A stretch of DNA of 64,000 bases from Bacteroidota bacterium (GCA_013112545.1 JABFGJ010000001.1:372001-436000), one strand, 5' to 3'; positions 27,011 to 36,807 are shown, counted from the first letter of the stretch. Notes: generated by a model from the sequence alone, not told the origin. A program made the numbers and translations.

Positions 27011-27190
27011 TTAGTTTACGATTAATTTGTCTTTTTTAATTACTTCTGTTTCATTCTTTATTATCTGATAAAGGTAAACCCCATTCTCGAAACTTTGTAA
27101 ATTAATCTCTTGTTTGTTGTTTACAATTCTTCTACTCAATACTTTTTGCCCAATTACTTTTTTATATCCGCTACAAATCAAACTAAGAAA
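27011..27190 (-). pseudogene. orphan T9SS C-terminal sorting domain remnant
   Basis: The minus strand reads GYKKVIGQKVLSRRIVNN, KQEINLQSFENGVYLYQ and IIKNETEVIKKDKLIVN before a TAA at 27011-27013. This is the second half of a type A sorting domain. No start codon, signal peptide or passenger domain precedes it: the frame is bounded upstream by the TAG (27191-27193) of the histidine kinase. It looks like the tail of a deleted secreted-protein gene. Confidence 0.75.
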
Positions 27191-30100
27191 CTACCCCCTT
27201 GGAAAAGTTAATTTAAAGGTTGTACCCACTTCAACAGTGGAGTCAATTTCTATCTTTCCTTTTAAATTTTCGAGTATGTTTTTAGACATGGCCAAGCCTA
27301 AACCAGATCCACTCGTTTTGGTAGTAAAGTTGGGTTCAAAAATTCGCTCTAATTGGTCAGGTTGAACACCAATTCCATTATCTGCAATGCTAACTACATA
27401 GCTCGTATCGCTTGACAATAGACTGATTCTTATATGTATATTCAAATCCTTTTGTTTGGCTTGGATGCTGTTTTTTATCAAATTATTAAAAACACGAATC
27501 AATTGGTCGCGATCTGCTTTTATAAATGCTTGCTCTATGGGAATATCCAATTCTATGATGGCACCATCTCGTATGGAATACAAATCAACTGCTGTTTTTA
27601 TAATTTTTACTAAATCTATTGCTTCGAATTTTTGCTCTGGCATTTTTGCAAAACTTGAAAACTCACTCGCGATATTCGATAAGGTCTCAATTTGTTCTAC
27701 CAAAGTTCTAGTGGTTCGCTTTACCTTTTCATCCAAGTCATCGCTTTTTCGATCATAAGCCATTTGCAAATGCTGAATGCTCAACTTCATGGGCGTTAAT
27801 GGGTTTTTAATCTCATGAGCTACTTGTTTGGCCATCTCTCTCCAAGCACCTTCTCTTTCTGACTGCGCCAAACGGTCGGCACTGTCGCTAAGCTCTACTA
27901 TCATGCGGTTGTATTCTTTTACTAATGAGCCAATTTCATCATCGCTATTCCATTCAATTAACTCTAATTTGCCGCCAAACTTTAATCTTCCCAATTGTTT
28001 TCTTATCATCAACAATGGCTTCGATAATTGATTAATCAGCAATACAGATACAATTAAGGACAAGACAAAAATGGCAACATAAATGTTAATGGTTGACACC
28101 AAAAAGCTGGAAATCTCTTCTTCCAATTCTCCCTGCTTTGCAAAATAAGGTAGGTTTAAATAAGCTATAATTTCGTTGTTATCGTTTTTGAACGGAAGAT
28201 AAGCCGAGAGGTATTCCATTTCTCCAATCTTCTCATTCAGCAGACACTCTGCCTTGTTGTCTTCAATTAACATCTTATATGCAACTGGATTCAACCTATT
28301 GCTCTTTAATCCTTTAGAAAAAACCTCAAACCTCGAGCTGGCAAATAAAATGCCTTTGGTATCATATATATTTATGTCCGTATAAAACACATTGGATAGC
28401 TTTATTAAGCTCGCATTAACAAATACATTGATGCTGTCTGACAATTGCTCTTCCCCTCCAATTGCGTTTTCTAATTCTATATTGACCGAGCGGATTTTTT
28501 CGGCAATGCTTTTAAAGTTTTTCGATTGATTTTGTTGCTTGATATAATAGGTTGTGCCGATGCCAAATAAAACCAAAGCCAATAAAAGTGAGGCAATTAA
28601 GAAAAATTGTATTCTTGAAGAAAAGTCATTAAACATAATTTTAAACCGCAATGGAAAACTTGGAAGGCTTAGGCTCAGAAATACATACAATAAGCTGTAA
28701 ATGACTAACAAATAGGCCAATGAAGTTAAAAAATTATAGGTGTTTTCAATCTTTCGACTCAATACAATGGTCACGTTTTTATTTTTTTGAAAAACCGTAT
28801 GCACATGATTCTCCGATTCGTATTGATACATCGTGTTTTCGGCCAAGTCTGAAACTTTGTTTACCGTAGAATAATTAAAATCCCCAGAGTTTAAAATCAA
28901 ATTTCCTTGATCGTAAACCGCATAAGAATAGTTCCGAATGTCAATGTTGTCTTTTTTGCTTTTTTCATCAATCAACAATTCTGGATAACCATCGTTTTGA
29001 TTAAACATATTGGCACTCATTTCTATAAACAGATTAACCGAAGTGCCCTCCGTTGGCAATTCAAGCTGAGCGATGTAATCTATTCTTCCCGCTAAGTTTC
29101 GCAACTGAAATAAATTACTTGAACTAATTAAATCCCCTTCATATCGTATTCGATTTTGATAATACTCTATACAAGATACTTTCCGGTTAGTCGGGTTGAT
29201 GTATAAAAAATCTGTTGGATGGCAAACCGTAAAAAGCAAAGAATACTTTTTCCAATAGCCTGAGAAATATTTGGTTCTTAAATACTCGTCTAAGCTGGGA
29301 TTTTTGATGCTGCTCTTTTGAATTAATTGTTGAATTATGGTGTCTTTCCTAATTTCATTTTGAACATTGTCGAATAAATACTCTGCAATGGGGTCTTTCT
29401 CTTCGGCTAGTTTGTGAATAATGATGTTGCGCTTTTGGGCTTCTCTATTTTGCGAGGCCTTGTTAATTACAAATGCAGAAATAGCTGATAAGCAAATCAA
29501 CAGCACCAAAATGCTAATGGTTGGTCTGTTTTTGGTTTGATTGACAAACAAAAGCAATAAGGGAATCATTAGCCAAAAAGACAATAGGCTTATGGTAAAT
29601 GCAGATTGAAAGATAAAAGCAAAAACAGCAGATAACAGAACTGTCATTCCAAATAAGACAATTCGCTTAAAATGCAGCTGACTCGACTTTACAACTAAGT
29701 CTAATAAAGTAATGGCTGAAAACAAAAGCAAACCAAAACCAAACAGACTCAAAAAACTAATGTAATTAAGGTCGAATAAATTGTTTAAGTTAAAGCTTAT
29801 TGTAGAGTTTTGTATGCTATCTTGAATTATTACCAAAGTATAATTTCCCAAGGCTACAGAAGCAATTAACACGAGACCCAAAACCCATTTTTGTGTTAAA
29901 ACTTGATGGTGCTTATTTAGTTGATAGGCTAAATAGAATGCAGTAATCACATTCAGTAAAAAATCACCAAAAGTGGGCATCCACCGAGAAAAAGCATAAA
30001 TGTCGGGTTGAAAAATAGGCAACAGCGACCAAGAAGTAGGAACGAAATAAAAGAGAAGCAAACGAATTAAAACAAGGCTTAAAACCAAGCTAAAAACTTT

Positions 30101-30781
30101 TGCCAATTGAGAATTAAAAAATTTTGGAATTATGGCTATGAGCAATACGATGCCAATGAGCGATATAAGTGCTTGAAGTTTGGATAATGAAGAATAAACC
30201 GACTTAATTGATTTTAATTGAAGATCAAAAACTACCTCCCCAGCATTATTTTCTATGGAATATCCATATTCTGATGGTGGACGAATGGATTCGATTAACT
30301 CATAGTTGAAATCGGCTTGCAGCTGGTTTTTCAAGTATTTGTTTTGATAGGGATAATCTGTTTGAATTAAAAGCAGGCCTACGAATAATTGTGTCTTATT
30401 TTGTATGCTTGCTTTGTAATATAGGCCATTTCCCAATTTCACTAAGCTGTTTTCTTGGCTCAATTGATTAAGTTCAAAAGCAGCATTTTCATCAGTCCAA
30501 AAAATGAGTTTATTGTTCTCAATCACATAGAAGGAACTGTTTTCATCCTTATCTAAGCTCAATAAGTCCTCATTAATCCTCAACGATTGGTTTAATTCAA
30601 ACTGTTCCTTAAGCTTCTCTAATTCAGCATTTAAAGCTGCTTCTTTTTCTAGAAATTTATGTTGAAACTGATTTAATTGAAATTGCTTTGAGTTTTCTTT
30701 AATAGAATCGGGTAAGTGGTACCCAATGAGGATAAAACAAATGCTTAAAATAAATAATGAAACTAATTTCTTACTTGACAT
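27191..30781 (-). CDS. large membrane sensor histidine kinase, NtrY-like
   Basis: This is a 1196-residue protein. An N-terminal helix and an extracytoplasmic segment (to about 185) are followed by a cluster of seven to eight transmembrane helices (about 195-445), a second extracytoplasmic region, two helices (about 695-770), a further sensor segment, a last helix, HAMP, a dimerisation domain with phospho-accepting His in HEIKNPLTP (about residue 990) and a HATPase with NNLIKNSIQ, DNGIGV and SGSGLGLAM. The kinase core resembles NtrY. No response regulator gene adjoins, so the partner is unlinked. The signal is unknown. A TAnnTTTG motif lies upstream. Confidence 0.9.
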   Translation of the reverse strand: MSSKKLVSLFILSICFILIGYHLPDSIKENSKQFQLNQFQHKFLEKEAALNAELEKLKEQFELNQSLRINEDLLSLDKDENSSFYVIENNKLIFWTDENAAFELNQLSQENSLVKLGNGLYYKASIQNKTQLFVGLLLIQTDYPYQNKYLKNQLQADFNYELIESIRPPSEYGYSIENNAGEVVFDLQLKSIKSVYSSLSKLQALISLIGIVLLIAIIPKFFNSQLAKVFSLVLSLVLIRLLLFYFVPTSWSLLPIFQPDIYAFSRWMPTFGDFLLNVITAFYLAYQLNKHHQVLTQKWVLGLVLIASVALGNYTLVIIQDSIQNSTISFNLNNLFDLNYISFLSLFGFGLLLFSAITLLDLVVKSSQLHFKRIVLFGMTVLLSAVFAFIFQSAFTISLLSFWLMIPLLLLFVNQTKNRPTISILVLLICLSAISAFVINKASQNREAQKRNIIIHKLAEEKDPIAEYLFDNVQNEIRKDTIIQQLIQKSSIKNPSLDEYLRTKYFSGYWKKYSLLFTVCHPTDFLYINPTNRKVSCIEYYQNRIRYEGDLISSSNLFQLRNLAGRIDYIAQLELPTEGTSVNLFIEMSANMFNQNDGYPELLIDEKSKKDNIDIRNYSYAVYDQGNLILNSGDFNYSTVNKVSDLAENTMYQYESENHVHTVFQKNKNVTIVLSRKIENTYNFLTSLAYLLVIYSLLYVFLSLSLPSFPLRFKIMFNDFSSRIQFFLIASLLLALVLFGIGTTYYIKQQNQSKNFKSIAEKIRSVNIELENAIGGEEQLSDSINVFVNASLIKLSNVFYTDINIYDTKGILFASSRFEVFSKGLKSNRLNPVAYKMLIEDNKAECLLNEKIGEMEYLSAYLPFKNDNNEIIAYLNLPYFAKQGELEEEISSFLVSTINIYVAIFVLSLIVSVLLINQLSKPLLMIRKQLGRLKFGGKLELIEWNSDDEIGSLVKEYNRMIVELSDSADRLAQSEREGAWREMAKQVAHEIKNPLTPMKLSIQHLQMAYDRKSDDLDEKVKRTTRTLVEQIETLSNIASEFSSFAKMPEQKFEAIDLVKIIKTAVDLYSIRDGAIIELDIPIEQAFIKADRDQLIRVFNNLIKNSIQAKQKDLNIHIRISLLSSDTSYVVSIADNGIGVQPDQLERIFEPNFTTKTSGSGLGLAMSKNILENLKGKIEIDSTVEVGTTFKLTFPRG

Positions 30782-30812
30782 GTCGTCGCTTTCAACAATA
30801 ATTGAACCTATT

Positions 30813-30820
30813 CAAAAATA
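30813..30820 (-). promoter_or_regulatory. candidate promoter -7 element for the histidine kinase gene
   Basis: The minus strand reads TATTTTTG (TAnnTTTG consensus), 31 bp before the ATG at 30781. Confidence 0.4.
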
Positions 30821-30886
30821 TGGAATTTGAAGATATACAATGATAAGCTTTGTAATCTTCATGAATGAACCATTGAAGTTTTTTAT

Positions 30887-31258
30887 TTATTCATTGAGTA
30901 ATTTCCCTTTTTCGGTAAGAATGTGTCGTTGGTTTGGATGGTTTGGAAATTTCATCTCAAATAACTCAGCTTCTAACGCTGGTTCCAATTAATTTTCTCT
31001 AAAATTTCCTGCCTGTTTCAAATCCATTACTTGTTGAATTTCTTTTCGGCTCATTTCATCATTTAATGCATTTATAAGATTTCGAACTTCTACGGAAGTG
31101 CTACGGTAGTTCATCGAAGCTTGGTCGGTACATGGTCGGTAAATAATGATTTTGAAATCTTCATCCAGAATAAATACAGGCACTTGTAAGTTGTTTTCAT
31201 GTGCAATACGAACCATTTTTGCAGTACCTGTGCCTAATCTTTCGGTATAGAATAAATC
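30887..31258 (-). pseudogene. remnant of a RecG-like/AlbA_2 ATP-binding protein (C-terminal part)
   Basis: The frame reads DLFYTERLGTGTAKMVRIAHENN, then EMSRKEIQQVMDL and GNFREN, a TAA at 30989, and resumes in the same frame with LEPALEAELFEMKFP and LTEKGKLLNE before TAA at 30887. The ERLGTGT...MVR segment and winged-helix tail are typical of the C-terminus of RecG-like ATP-binding proteins with an N-terminal AlbA_2 domain. The first several hundred residues are missing (stop in frame at 31259) and one nonsense codon interrupts the rest. Confidence 0.7.
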
Positions 31259-31348
31259 TTACCTAGCCCCGAATCGTCTCGTATGCAAGTCGATTATACC
31301 TTGTTTGAACAACAATATAATCAACCTTTAATAATTCTTTGTAAAAAT

Positions 31349-31378
31349 AAAAGCCCCACACTTGCATGCAGGGCTTTT
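31349..31378 (-). terminator. intrinsic terminator of the atp operon
   Basis: On the minus strand the stem AAAAGCCC ... GGGCTTTT encloses a TGCATGCA palindrome and is followed by ATTTTT. It lies 20 bp after the atpG stop codon. Confidence 0.75.
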
Positions 31379-31398
31379 CAAAATATATTTGATAATTC

Positions 31399-32283
31399 TT
31401 AATTATTTAGGGCTTCTGCTCCTCCAACAATTTCTAAAATTTCATTGGTAATGGATGCTTGTCTTGCTTTGTTGTAAACCAATTTAAGGTCGCCAATTAA
31501 CTCGGTAGCATTGTCCGTTGCTTTGTGCATTGCAGTCATTCTAGCGCCGTGCTCTGAAGCATAAGAATCTAAAATAGCTTTGTAAAGCTGAATTTTTAAT
31601 GACTTAGGTATTAATTCAGTAATTATTTCTTCTTTCGAAGGCTCAAAAAGATAATCTACGTTTTCGCTTTTTCCCTTTTCTTGCACTGGTGGTAGAATTG
31701 GTAGGTATTGCTCAACAATTACATTTTGAACTGCAGCATTTACAAACTCATTGTAAATCAATTCTATTCTGTCAAATTGTTTGTAAGAGAAAGACCTCAT
31801 TATTTTTCTAGCAACACTTGCAACGGTATCAAAAGTCAAGTCATCATAAACTTGATCTAACTTGCTCGGTAATGTAGTTCCTTTAATGTTATAGGCTGTT
31901 TTCTTAAAAAAGTCGTCTGCTTTTTTTCCGATTGCCAAAACAGTAATGTCTTTACCGGCATATTTGCCTTCAGCAAGGCGGTTGGTTTCTTTGATAATGT
32001 TTGCATTAAACGCACCTGCTAAACCTCTATTAGAAGTAATCGGAATCAATAGAACCCTTTCAATAGGTCTAGTGTCCATATAAGCGTTTTCAGAGCTATT
32101 ATCAGAACTAGCACTTAAGTTACTCAACAATTCACTCAATTTGTTGGCATAAGGCCTCATTTGAGTAATTGAATCTTGAGCACGTCTAAGTTTTGCTGCC
32201 GATACCATCTTCATCGCAGAGGTAATCTGTCTTGTAGATGATACAGAAGTAATTCTGTTACGTATTTCTTTTAAGTTTGCCAT
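31399..32283 (-). CDS. atpG: F1F0 ATP synthase gamma subunit
   Basis: The 294-residue central-stalk subunit starts MANLKEIRNRITSVSSTRQITSAMKMVSAAKLRRAQ and ends ASITNEILEIVGGAEALNN, the two coiled-coil helices that rotate inside the alpha3beta3 ring. The middle SNRGLAGAFN motif is conserved. It is the last gene of the operon, 21 bp after atpA and followed by a terminator. In many bacteria atpD and atpC come next; here they do not. Confidence 0.97.
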   Translation of the reverse strand: MANLKEIRNRITSVSSTRQITSAMKMVSAAKLRRAQDSITQMRPYANKLSELLSNLSASSDNSSENAYMDTRPIERVLLIPITSNRGLAGAFNANIIKETNRLAEGKYAGKDITVLAIGKKADDFFKKTAYNIKGTTLPSKLDQVYDDLTFDTVASVARKIMRSFSYKQFDRIELIYNEFVNAAVQNVIVEQYLPILPPVQEKGKSENVDYLFEPSKEEIITELIPKSLKIQLYKAILDSYASEHGARMTAMHKATDNATELIGDLKLVYNKARQASITNEILEIVGGAEALNN

Positions 32284-32304
32284 TTCTTTGTTTTAAAGAA
32301 AATT

Positions 32305-33888
32305 TTACTTGCTTTTATATGTTGAAGCGATATCTGCTGCAACTTTTTCTAATACTGATGTTTCTGCCTCAGTGTATTTCCCTGCTTGAAGCGCATCCAA
32401 CGTATCTCTATGATTCAAGTTTAAAAATTCAAGGTATTCTGCTTCAAATTTTCTTACTTGATTTACAGGTACGCTTCTCAACAAACCTTTCACTCCAAGG
32501 TGAATAATTGCAACTTGGTTTTCTACAGTCATTGGAGAATTTTGAGCTTGTTTCAAAATCTCAACGTTTCTAGAACCTTTGTCAAGTACAGACTTTGTTG
32601 CAGCATCTAAATCAGAACCAAATTTAGAGAATGCTTCTAGCTCTCTATATTGAGCTTGGTCTAATTTCAATGTTCCCGCAACTTTTTTCATCGATTTAAT
32701 CTGAGCAGAACCTCCAACACGAGATACCGAGATACCAACGTTAATAGCTGGTCTTACACCAGAAAGGAATAAGTTAGACTCTAAGAAAATCTGTCCATCT
32801 GTAATCGAAATTACGTTTGTTGGAATGTATGCAGAAACGTCACCTGCTTGTGTTTCAATAATTGGAAGAGCCGTAATAGAACCACCTCCTTTTACTAGTG
32901 GTCTCAACGATTCTGGTAAATCATTCATTTTAGAAGCAATGGTATCGTCATTAATAACTTTTGCAGCTCTTTCTAATAACCTTGAGTGAAGGTAAAACAC
33001 ATCACCAGGATATGCCTCACGACCTGGAGGTCTTCTTAACAATAATGATACTTCACGATAAGCAACAGCTTGTTTTGATAAATCATCATAGATAATTAAT
33101 GCGGGTCTTCCTGTATCTCTAAAAAACTCAGCAATAGCAGCACCTGTAAAAGGAGCGTAAAATTGCATAGGTGCAGGGTCTGAAGCTGGTGCAGCTACAA
33201 TAGTTGTATAAGCCATTGCGCCAGCATCTTCTAAGGTTTTAACAATACCTGCAACAGTAGATCCTTTTTGACCAATTGCAACATAAACACAGTAAACTGG
33301 TTCACCTTTATCGTAAAATTCTTTTTGATTGATAATGGTATCAATTGCTACCGTAGTCTTTCCTGTTTGTCTATCTCCAATAATCAACTCACGCTGACCT
33401 CTTCCAACAGGAATCATAGAGTCAATTGCCTTAATTCCAGTTTGTAAAGGCTCGTTTACAGGTTGACGGAAAATAACTCCTGGAGCTTTTCTTTCAATTG
33501 GCATTTCGTAGGTAGTTCCTAATATATCACCTTTTCCATCGATTGGGTGACCTAAGGTGTTAACTACTCTACCTAACATTCCTTCACCAACATTAACAGA
33601 AGCAATACGACCAGTTCTTTTAACTGTGTCCCCTTCTTTAACTTTATTTGAAGAACCTAATAATACGGCACCAACATTGTCTTCTTCTAGGTTTAGTACG
33701 ATACCCATAAGACCGTTATCAAATTCAATCAACTCTCCTGATTGCACTTGAGACATGCCATAAATTCTAGCAATACCATCTCCAACTTGTAGAACGGTAC
33801 CAACTTCTTCTAAATCTGCGGCAGTTTTTACACCCGCTAATTGCTCTCTAAGTATTGCAGAAACTTCTGCTGGATTAACTTCAGCCAT
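32305..33888 (-). CDS. atpA: F1F0 ATP synthase alpha subunit
   Basis: The 527-residue non-catalytic nucleotide-binding subunit carries the Walker A sequence [13 protein letters not shown] near residue 170, the conserved [26 protein letters not shown] region near 270 and [17 protein letters not shown] with the arginine finger in VSRVG near 380. The length is normal. It is part of the atpBEFHAG run, 12 bp after atpH. It acts on the cytoplasmic face of the membrane-bound ATP synthase. Confidence 0.98.
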   Translation of the reverse strand: MAEVNPAEVSAILREQLAGVKTAADLEEVGTVLQVGDGIARIYGMSQVQSGELIEFDNGLMGIVLNLEEDNVGAVLLGSSNKVKEGDTVKRTGRIASVNVGEGMLGRVVNTLGHPIDGKGDILGTTYEMPIERKAPGVIFRQPVNEPLQTGIKAIDSMIPVGRGQRELIIGDRQTGKTTVAIDTIINQKEFYDKGEPVYCVYVAIGQKGSTVAGIVKTLEDAGAMAYTTIVAAPASDPAPMQFYAPFTGAAIAEFFRDTGRPALIIYDDLSKQAVAYREVSLLLRRPPGREAYPGDVFYLHSRLLERAAKVINDDTIASKMNDLPESLRPLVKGGGSITALPIIETQAGDVSAYIPTNVISITDGQIFLESNLFLSGVRPAINVGISVSRVGGSAQIKSMKKVAGTLKLDQAQYRELEAFSKFGSDLDAATKSVLDKGSRNVEILKQAQNSPMTVENQVAIIHLGVKGLLRSVPVNQVRKFEAEYLEFLNLNHRDTLDALQAGKYTEAETSVLEKVAADIASTYKSK

Positions 33889-33900
33889 CTTTTTTATTTA

Positions 33901-34443
33901 TTATGCTTGAACTAATTCGTTTTCTATTTTTCTTAATTGTCCTTGAATGCTTGCATCCAATTGTTTGTCGCCAATTCTCATTATCAACCCTCCCAACAAG
34001 TCTGAATCTACAGTTTCTTCCAGTTGAATTTCAGAGAATTTATATTTTTCTTTAATGGTTTTTAATATCAATTCTCTAGAATTGTTATTCAATGCAGTTG
34101 CTGTAGCAAGACTAACTTTGGCGATATTATTTTTCTCGTTGTAAAGCGAGATAAATTCTTGCATCATTACATCGAGGTGTGATTCTCTATTATGATCTAC
34201 AAGCAATTGAATAAATTTCAATGTTAAAGCATTTACTTTTCCATCAAAAATTGCACTTAAAATGCTGTGCTTTTTGTCTGATTTTATCAAAGGACTAGAC
34301 AACAACATTTTTAAATCAGCACTTTCTTCAATCAGTTTGTGTATCATTTTAACATCTACCACAGTAGTGTCTAATGAATTGTTTTGATCTGCCAATTGCA
34401 TTAATGCTTTTGCATATCTTTTTGCAGCTCTAACTCCTTTCAT
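33901..34443 (-). CDS. atpH: F1F0 ATP synthase delta subunit
   Basis: The 180-residue OSCP/delta protein starts GVRAAKRYAKALMQLA, the conserved N-terminal helix pair, and ends with the C-terminal DSDLLGGLIMRIGDKQLDASIQGQL signature. It ties the peripheral stalk to the top of F1. It lies between atpF (3-bp gap) and atpA (12-bp gap), the standard order. Confidence 0.96.
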   Translation of the reverse strand: MKGVRAAKRYAKALMQLADQNNSLDTTVVDVKMIHKLIEESADLKMLLSSPLIKSDKKHSILSAIFDGKVNALTLKFIQLLVDHNRESHLDVMMQEFISLYNEKNNIAKVSLATATALNNNSRELILKTIKEKYKFSEIQLEETVDSDLLGGLIMRIGDKQLDASIQGQLRKIENELVQA

Positions 34444-34446
34444 GTC

Positions 34447-34947
34447 TTAGTTGAGTTTAGACTCGTTCATAGCTGCCTCAATCAATTCATTTTGTTTGCC
34501 ATCGGCGGCTAATTCTTTTTTCAAAATCTTTTCAGCAATTGAAATTGACAATTCAGCAACATGAGTTTTAATCTCATTCATTGCGGCGTTTTTTTCAGCT
34601 TTAATTGCTTCTTGTGCAGACTTAATAACTTTATCTGCTTCTTCACTTGCTTTCAGCTTTGCATCGCTAATCATTTTGTCTTTTGCTTCGCGAGCAGCTT
34701 TAATAATCCCTTCTCTTTCTAGACGTGCTTTGGCTAACAACTCTTCATTGTCTTCCTTCATTTGTCTCATCATCTCCTTAGCCTTATCAGCCGCTTCAAG
34801 ACCTTCTTTGATTTTATCTTCTCTAGCCTTAACCGAAACTAATATCGCAGTCCAAGCGTACTTTTTTAATAAAAAAAGCAACACTAAAAAAACAATCATT
34901 TGCCAGAAAAACAGGCCTACCGAAAAATCGTTTAATAACTTTTCCAT
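34447..34947 (-). CDS. atpF: F1F0 ATP synthase b subunit
   Basis: The 166-residue peripheral-stalk subunit has one N-terminal membrane helix (about residues 11-28, FFWQMIVFLVLLFLLKKY) and a long charged coiled coil with many Ala, Lys and Glu residues (about 35-155). The length is typical. It follows atpE after a 77-bp spacer that contains a strong hairpin, and is 3 bp from atpH. Confidence 0.96.
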   Translation of the reverse strand: MEKLLNDFSVGLFFWQMIVFLVLLFLLKKYAWTAILVSVKAREDKIKEGLEAADKAKEMMRQMKEDNEELLAKARLEREGIIKAAREAKDKMISDAKLKASEEADKVIKSAQEAIKAEKNAAMNEIKTHVAELSISIAEKILKKELAADGKQNELIEAAMNESKLN

Positions 34948-34974
34948 CTTTTAATTTTTTTTGAAAATTCAATT

Positions 34975-35011
34975 AAAACAACAAAGCAGCCAACCGCTAC
35001 TTTGTTGTTTT
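34975..35011 (-). promoter_or_regulatory. intercistronic hairpin between atpE and atpF
   Basis: The 12-bp perfect stem AAAACAACAAAG / CTTTGTTGTTTT encloses a 13-nt loop that itself pairs AGC with GCT on the minus strand. It starts 14 bp after the atpE stop codon. The position suggests partial termination or protection of the atpE message, but neither is shown. Confidence 0.6.
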
Positions 35012-35024
35012 GTTTTTGTTTGAA

Positions 35025-35231
<207 letters not shown>

Positions 35232-35245
35232 TTAATGAATACTTG

Positions 35246-36307
35246 TTAATGATGATCGTCATGTTCTGCTGCAGCTGCACCAAAATACAATGCCGTAAGC
35301 ATGGTAAAGATGTATGCTTGCAGAAATGCAACCAATAGTTCTAATACAGATAAAAATAATGTTAATCCTAAAAATGCTCCTGTAGCAAACCAGTTGTTAA
35401 AAACATATAACAAACCAATTATACTCATGATTACAACGTGACCCGCTGTCATGTTCGCATACAAACGTATCATAAGAGCAAAGGGCTTTACAAAAACACC
35501 TAACAACTCAATTGGAGCTAAAATAACTTTCATGGGAGTTGGTACTCCAGGCATCCAAAAGATGTGGGCCCAATAACTTTTCTTAGCAGTAAACTGCGTG
35601 ATAATAAAAGTGATTAATGCCAATCCAAATGTAACAGCGATGTTATTGGTAACGCCTATTCCTAGTGGAGTCATCCCAGCCAAGTTTAAAAACCAAATAA
35701 AGAAAAATACGGTTAGTAAGTAAGGCATGTATTGACCATAACTTTTTTTGCCAATGTTTGGAATAGCAATATCATCTCTAATAAATACAACTAAAGGCTC
35801 TAAAAGTCTTCCCTTTTTGTTTGGAATCATACTGTGTTGATATGATTTTGCGAAATTTCTGAATAACCAAAAGATCAGAATAGAAATCAGAATGATTGAA
35901 AAAACATTCTTAGTTATAGAAAAATCTAATGGCTTTACATTTGATGGGTGATGAGTAGCCTCATCCATTTCGATAGTGCCTTCAGCGTCTGTTCTATATA
36001 TTTTACCGTGAAAAATTTTATAATATTTCCCATTTGATTCTGCAACGGCTTCACCATGATGAAACTTAGAAGACATAAATAAATGAAAACCTTCATCTAC
36101 TAATATAATAGGAAGCGGAAATCCAATTCCGTATTCATGCCAAATGGTAAAATCGTAAGAATCTTGTAAATGATGTCCAATATATTCTTTGATTTCTGTC
36201 TTTACGTTTGGCTCAGATTGTGCGCTAGAATCTCCCGATGCATTAACGCAAAGCGGTGATAATAAAAACGTTAAAACCAGAATTGAAAATAATCTTTTTA
36301 CTAACAT
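35246..36307 (-). CDS. atpB: F1F0 ATP synthase a subunit with N-terminal extracytoplasmic extension
   Basis: This is a 353-residue protein. The ATG at 36307 gives MLVKRLFSILVLTFLLS, a signal-peptide-like start. About 110 hydrophilic residues follow (His-rich near HHGEAVAE and ATHHPS) before the a-subunit core. The essential arginine lies in LMIRLYANMTAGH near residue 281. The N-terminal extension is typical of Bacteroidota a subunits. The C-terminus ends in EHDDHH. A TAnnTTTG motif upstream could be an internal promoter for atpB-atpG. Confidence 0.95.
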   Translation of the reverse strand: MLVKRLFSILVLTFLLSPLCVNASGDSSAQSEPNVKTEIKEYIGHHLQDSYDFTIWHEYGIGFPLPIILVDEGFHLFMSSKFHHGEAVAESNGKYYKIFHGKIYRTDAEGTIEMDEATHHPSNVKPLDFSITKNVFSIILISILIFWLFRNFAKSYQHSMIPNKKGRLLEPLVVFIRDDIAIPNIGKKSYGQYMPYLLTVFFFIWFLNLAGMTPLGIGVTNNIAVTFGLALITFIITQFTAKKSYWAHIFWMPGVPTPMKVILAPIELLGVFVKPFALMIRLYANMTAGHVVIMSIIGLLYVFNNWFATGAFLGLTLFLSVLELLVAFLQAYIFTMLTALYFGAAAAEHDDHH

Positions 36308-36341
36308 ATCCACCAATCAAATAGGGGTTTTAATTCGGATG

Positions 36342-36349
36342 CAAAAGTA
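36342..36349 (-). promoter_or_regulatory. candidate promoter -7 element for atpB
   Basis: The minus strand reads TACTTTTG (TAnnTTTG consensus), 34 bp before the ATG at 36307, in the 107-bp gap after DUF6168. Confidence 0.4.
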
Positions 36350-36414
36350 AACAAATTAAATAGTCTGAAAAAACAATAATTGAAATATTTCAACTGTGTT
36401 CATTCTAAATCAAG

Positions 36415-36807
36415 TTATGCCCTATTTAATATTTTTACAAGCCTCATTGTTTCTAAGGTTAAGCCTAAAGAATAGGGAAGAAAAAAGGCAAAAAATTCCG
36501 CAGTTTCTATTTCATTGTCTTGCTTATAATATGGGCTAAAAAAAATGAGAAAAACAGCAAATTTCACAAAGGACCCTCCTAAAAACAAAAAACCTAAGCT
36601 ATTGGTGTATTTTTTTTGAAGGAAAATAAGCATTGCAAAGCTCATTACAACCATCAAATAATTGATTAAATAAGAAGGAATTAATAAGTGTTGAAAATAG
36701 TCTATGTCGTTTTGATGCTGAATAAATGCATGAATTGGAAAAGCGACAATAAAAATTAAACCTAACTGTAAAGAAAAAGCAAGTATTTTATTTGTCTTCT
36801 GAGTCAT
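36415..36807 (-). CDS. DUF6168-like membrane protein
   Basis: The 130-residue protein has four predicted membrane helices (about residues 8-28, 42-65, 71-92 and 102-122). It sits between atpZ and atpB, where flavobacteria encode a DUF6168 protein and other bacteria encode AtpI. An assembly or cation-supply role in ATP synthase biogenesis is an inference from position only. It overlaps atpZ by 20 bp, implying translational coupling. Confidence 0.7.
   Translation of the reverse strand: MTQKTNKILAFSLQLGLIFIVAFPIHAFIQHQNDIDYFQHLLIPSYLINYLMVVMSFAMLIFLQKKYTNSLGFLFLGGSFVKFAVFLIFFSPYYKQDNEIETAEFFAFFLPYSLGLTLETMRLVKILNRA

Noticed and set aside
27114-28031. Plus-strand open frames of 60-100 residues
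   Set aside because: They are antisense to the kinase gene with low-complexity composition and no recognisable starts.
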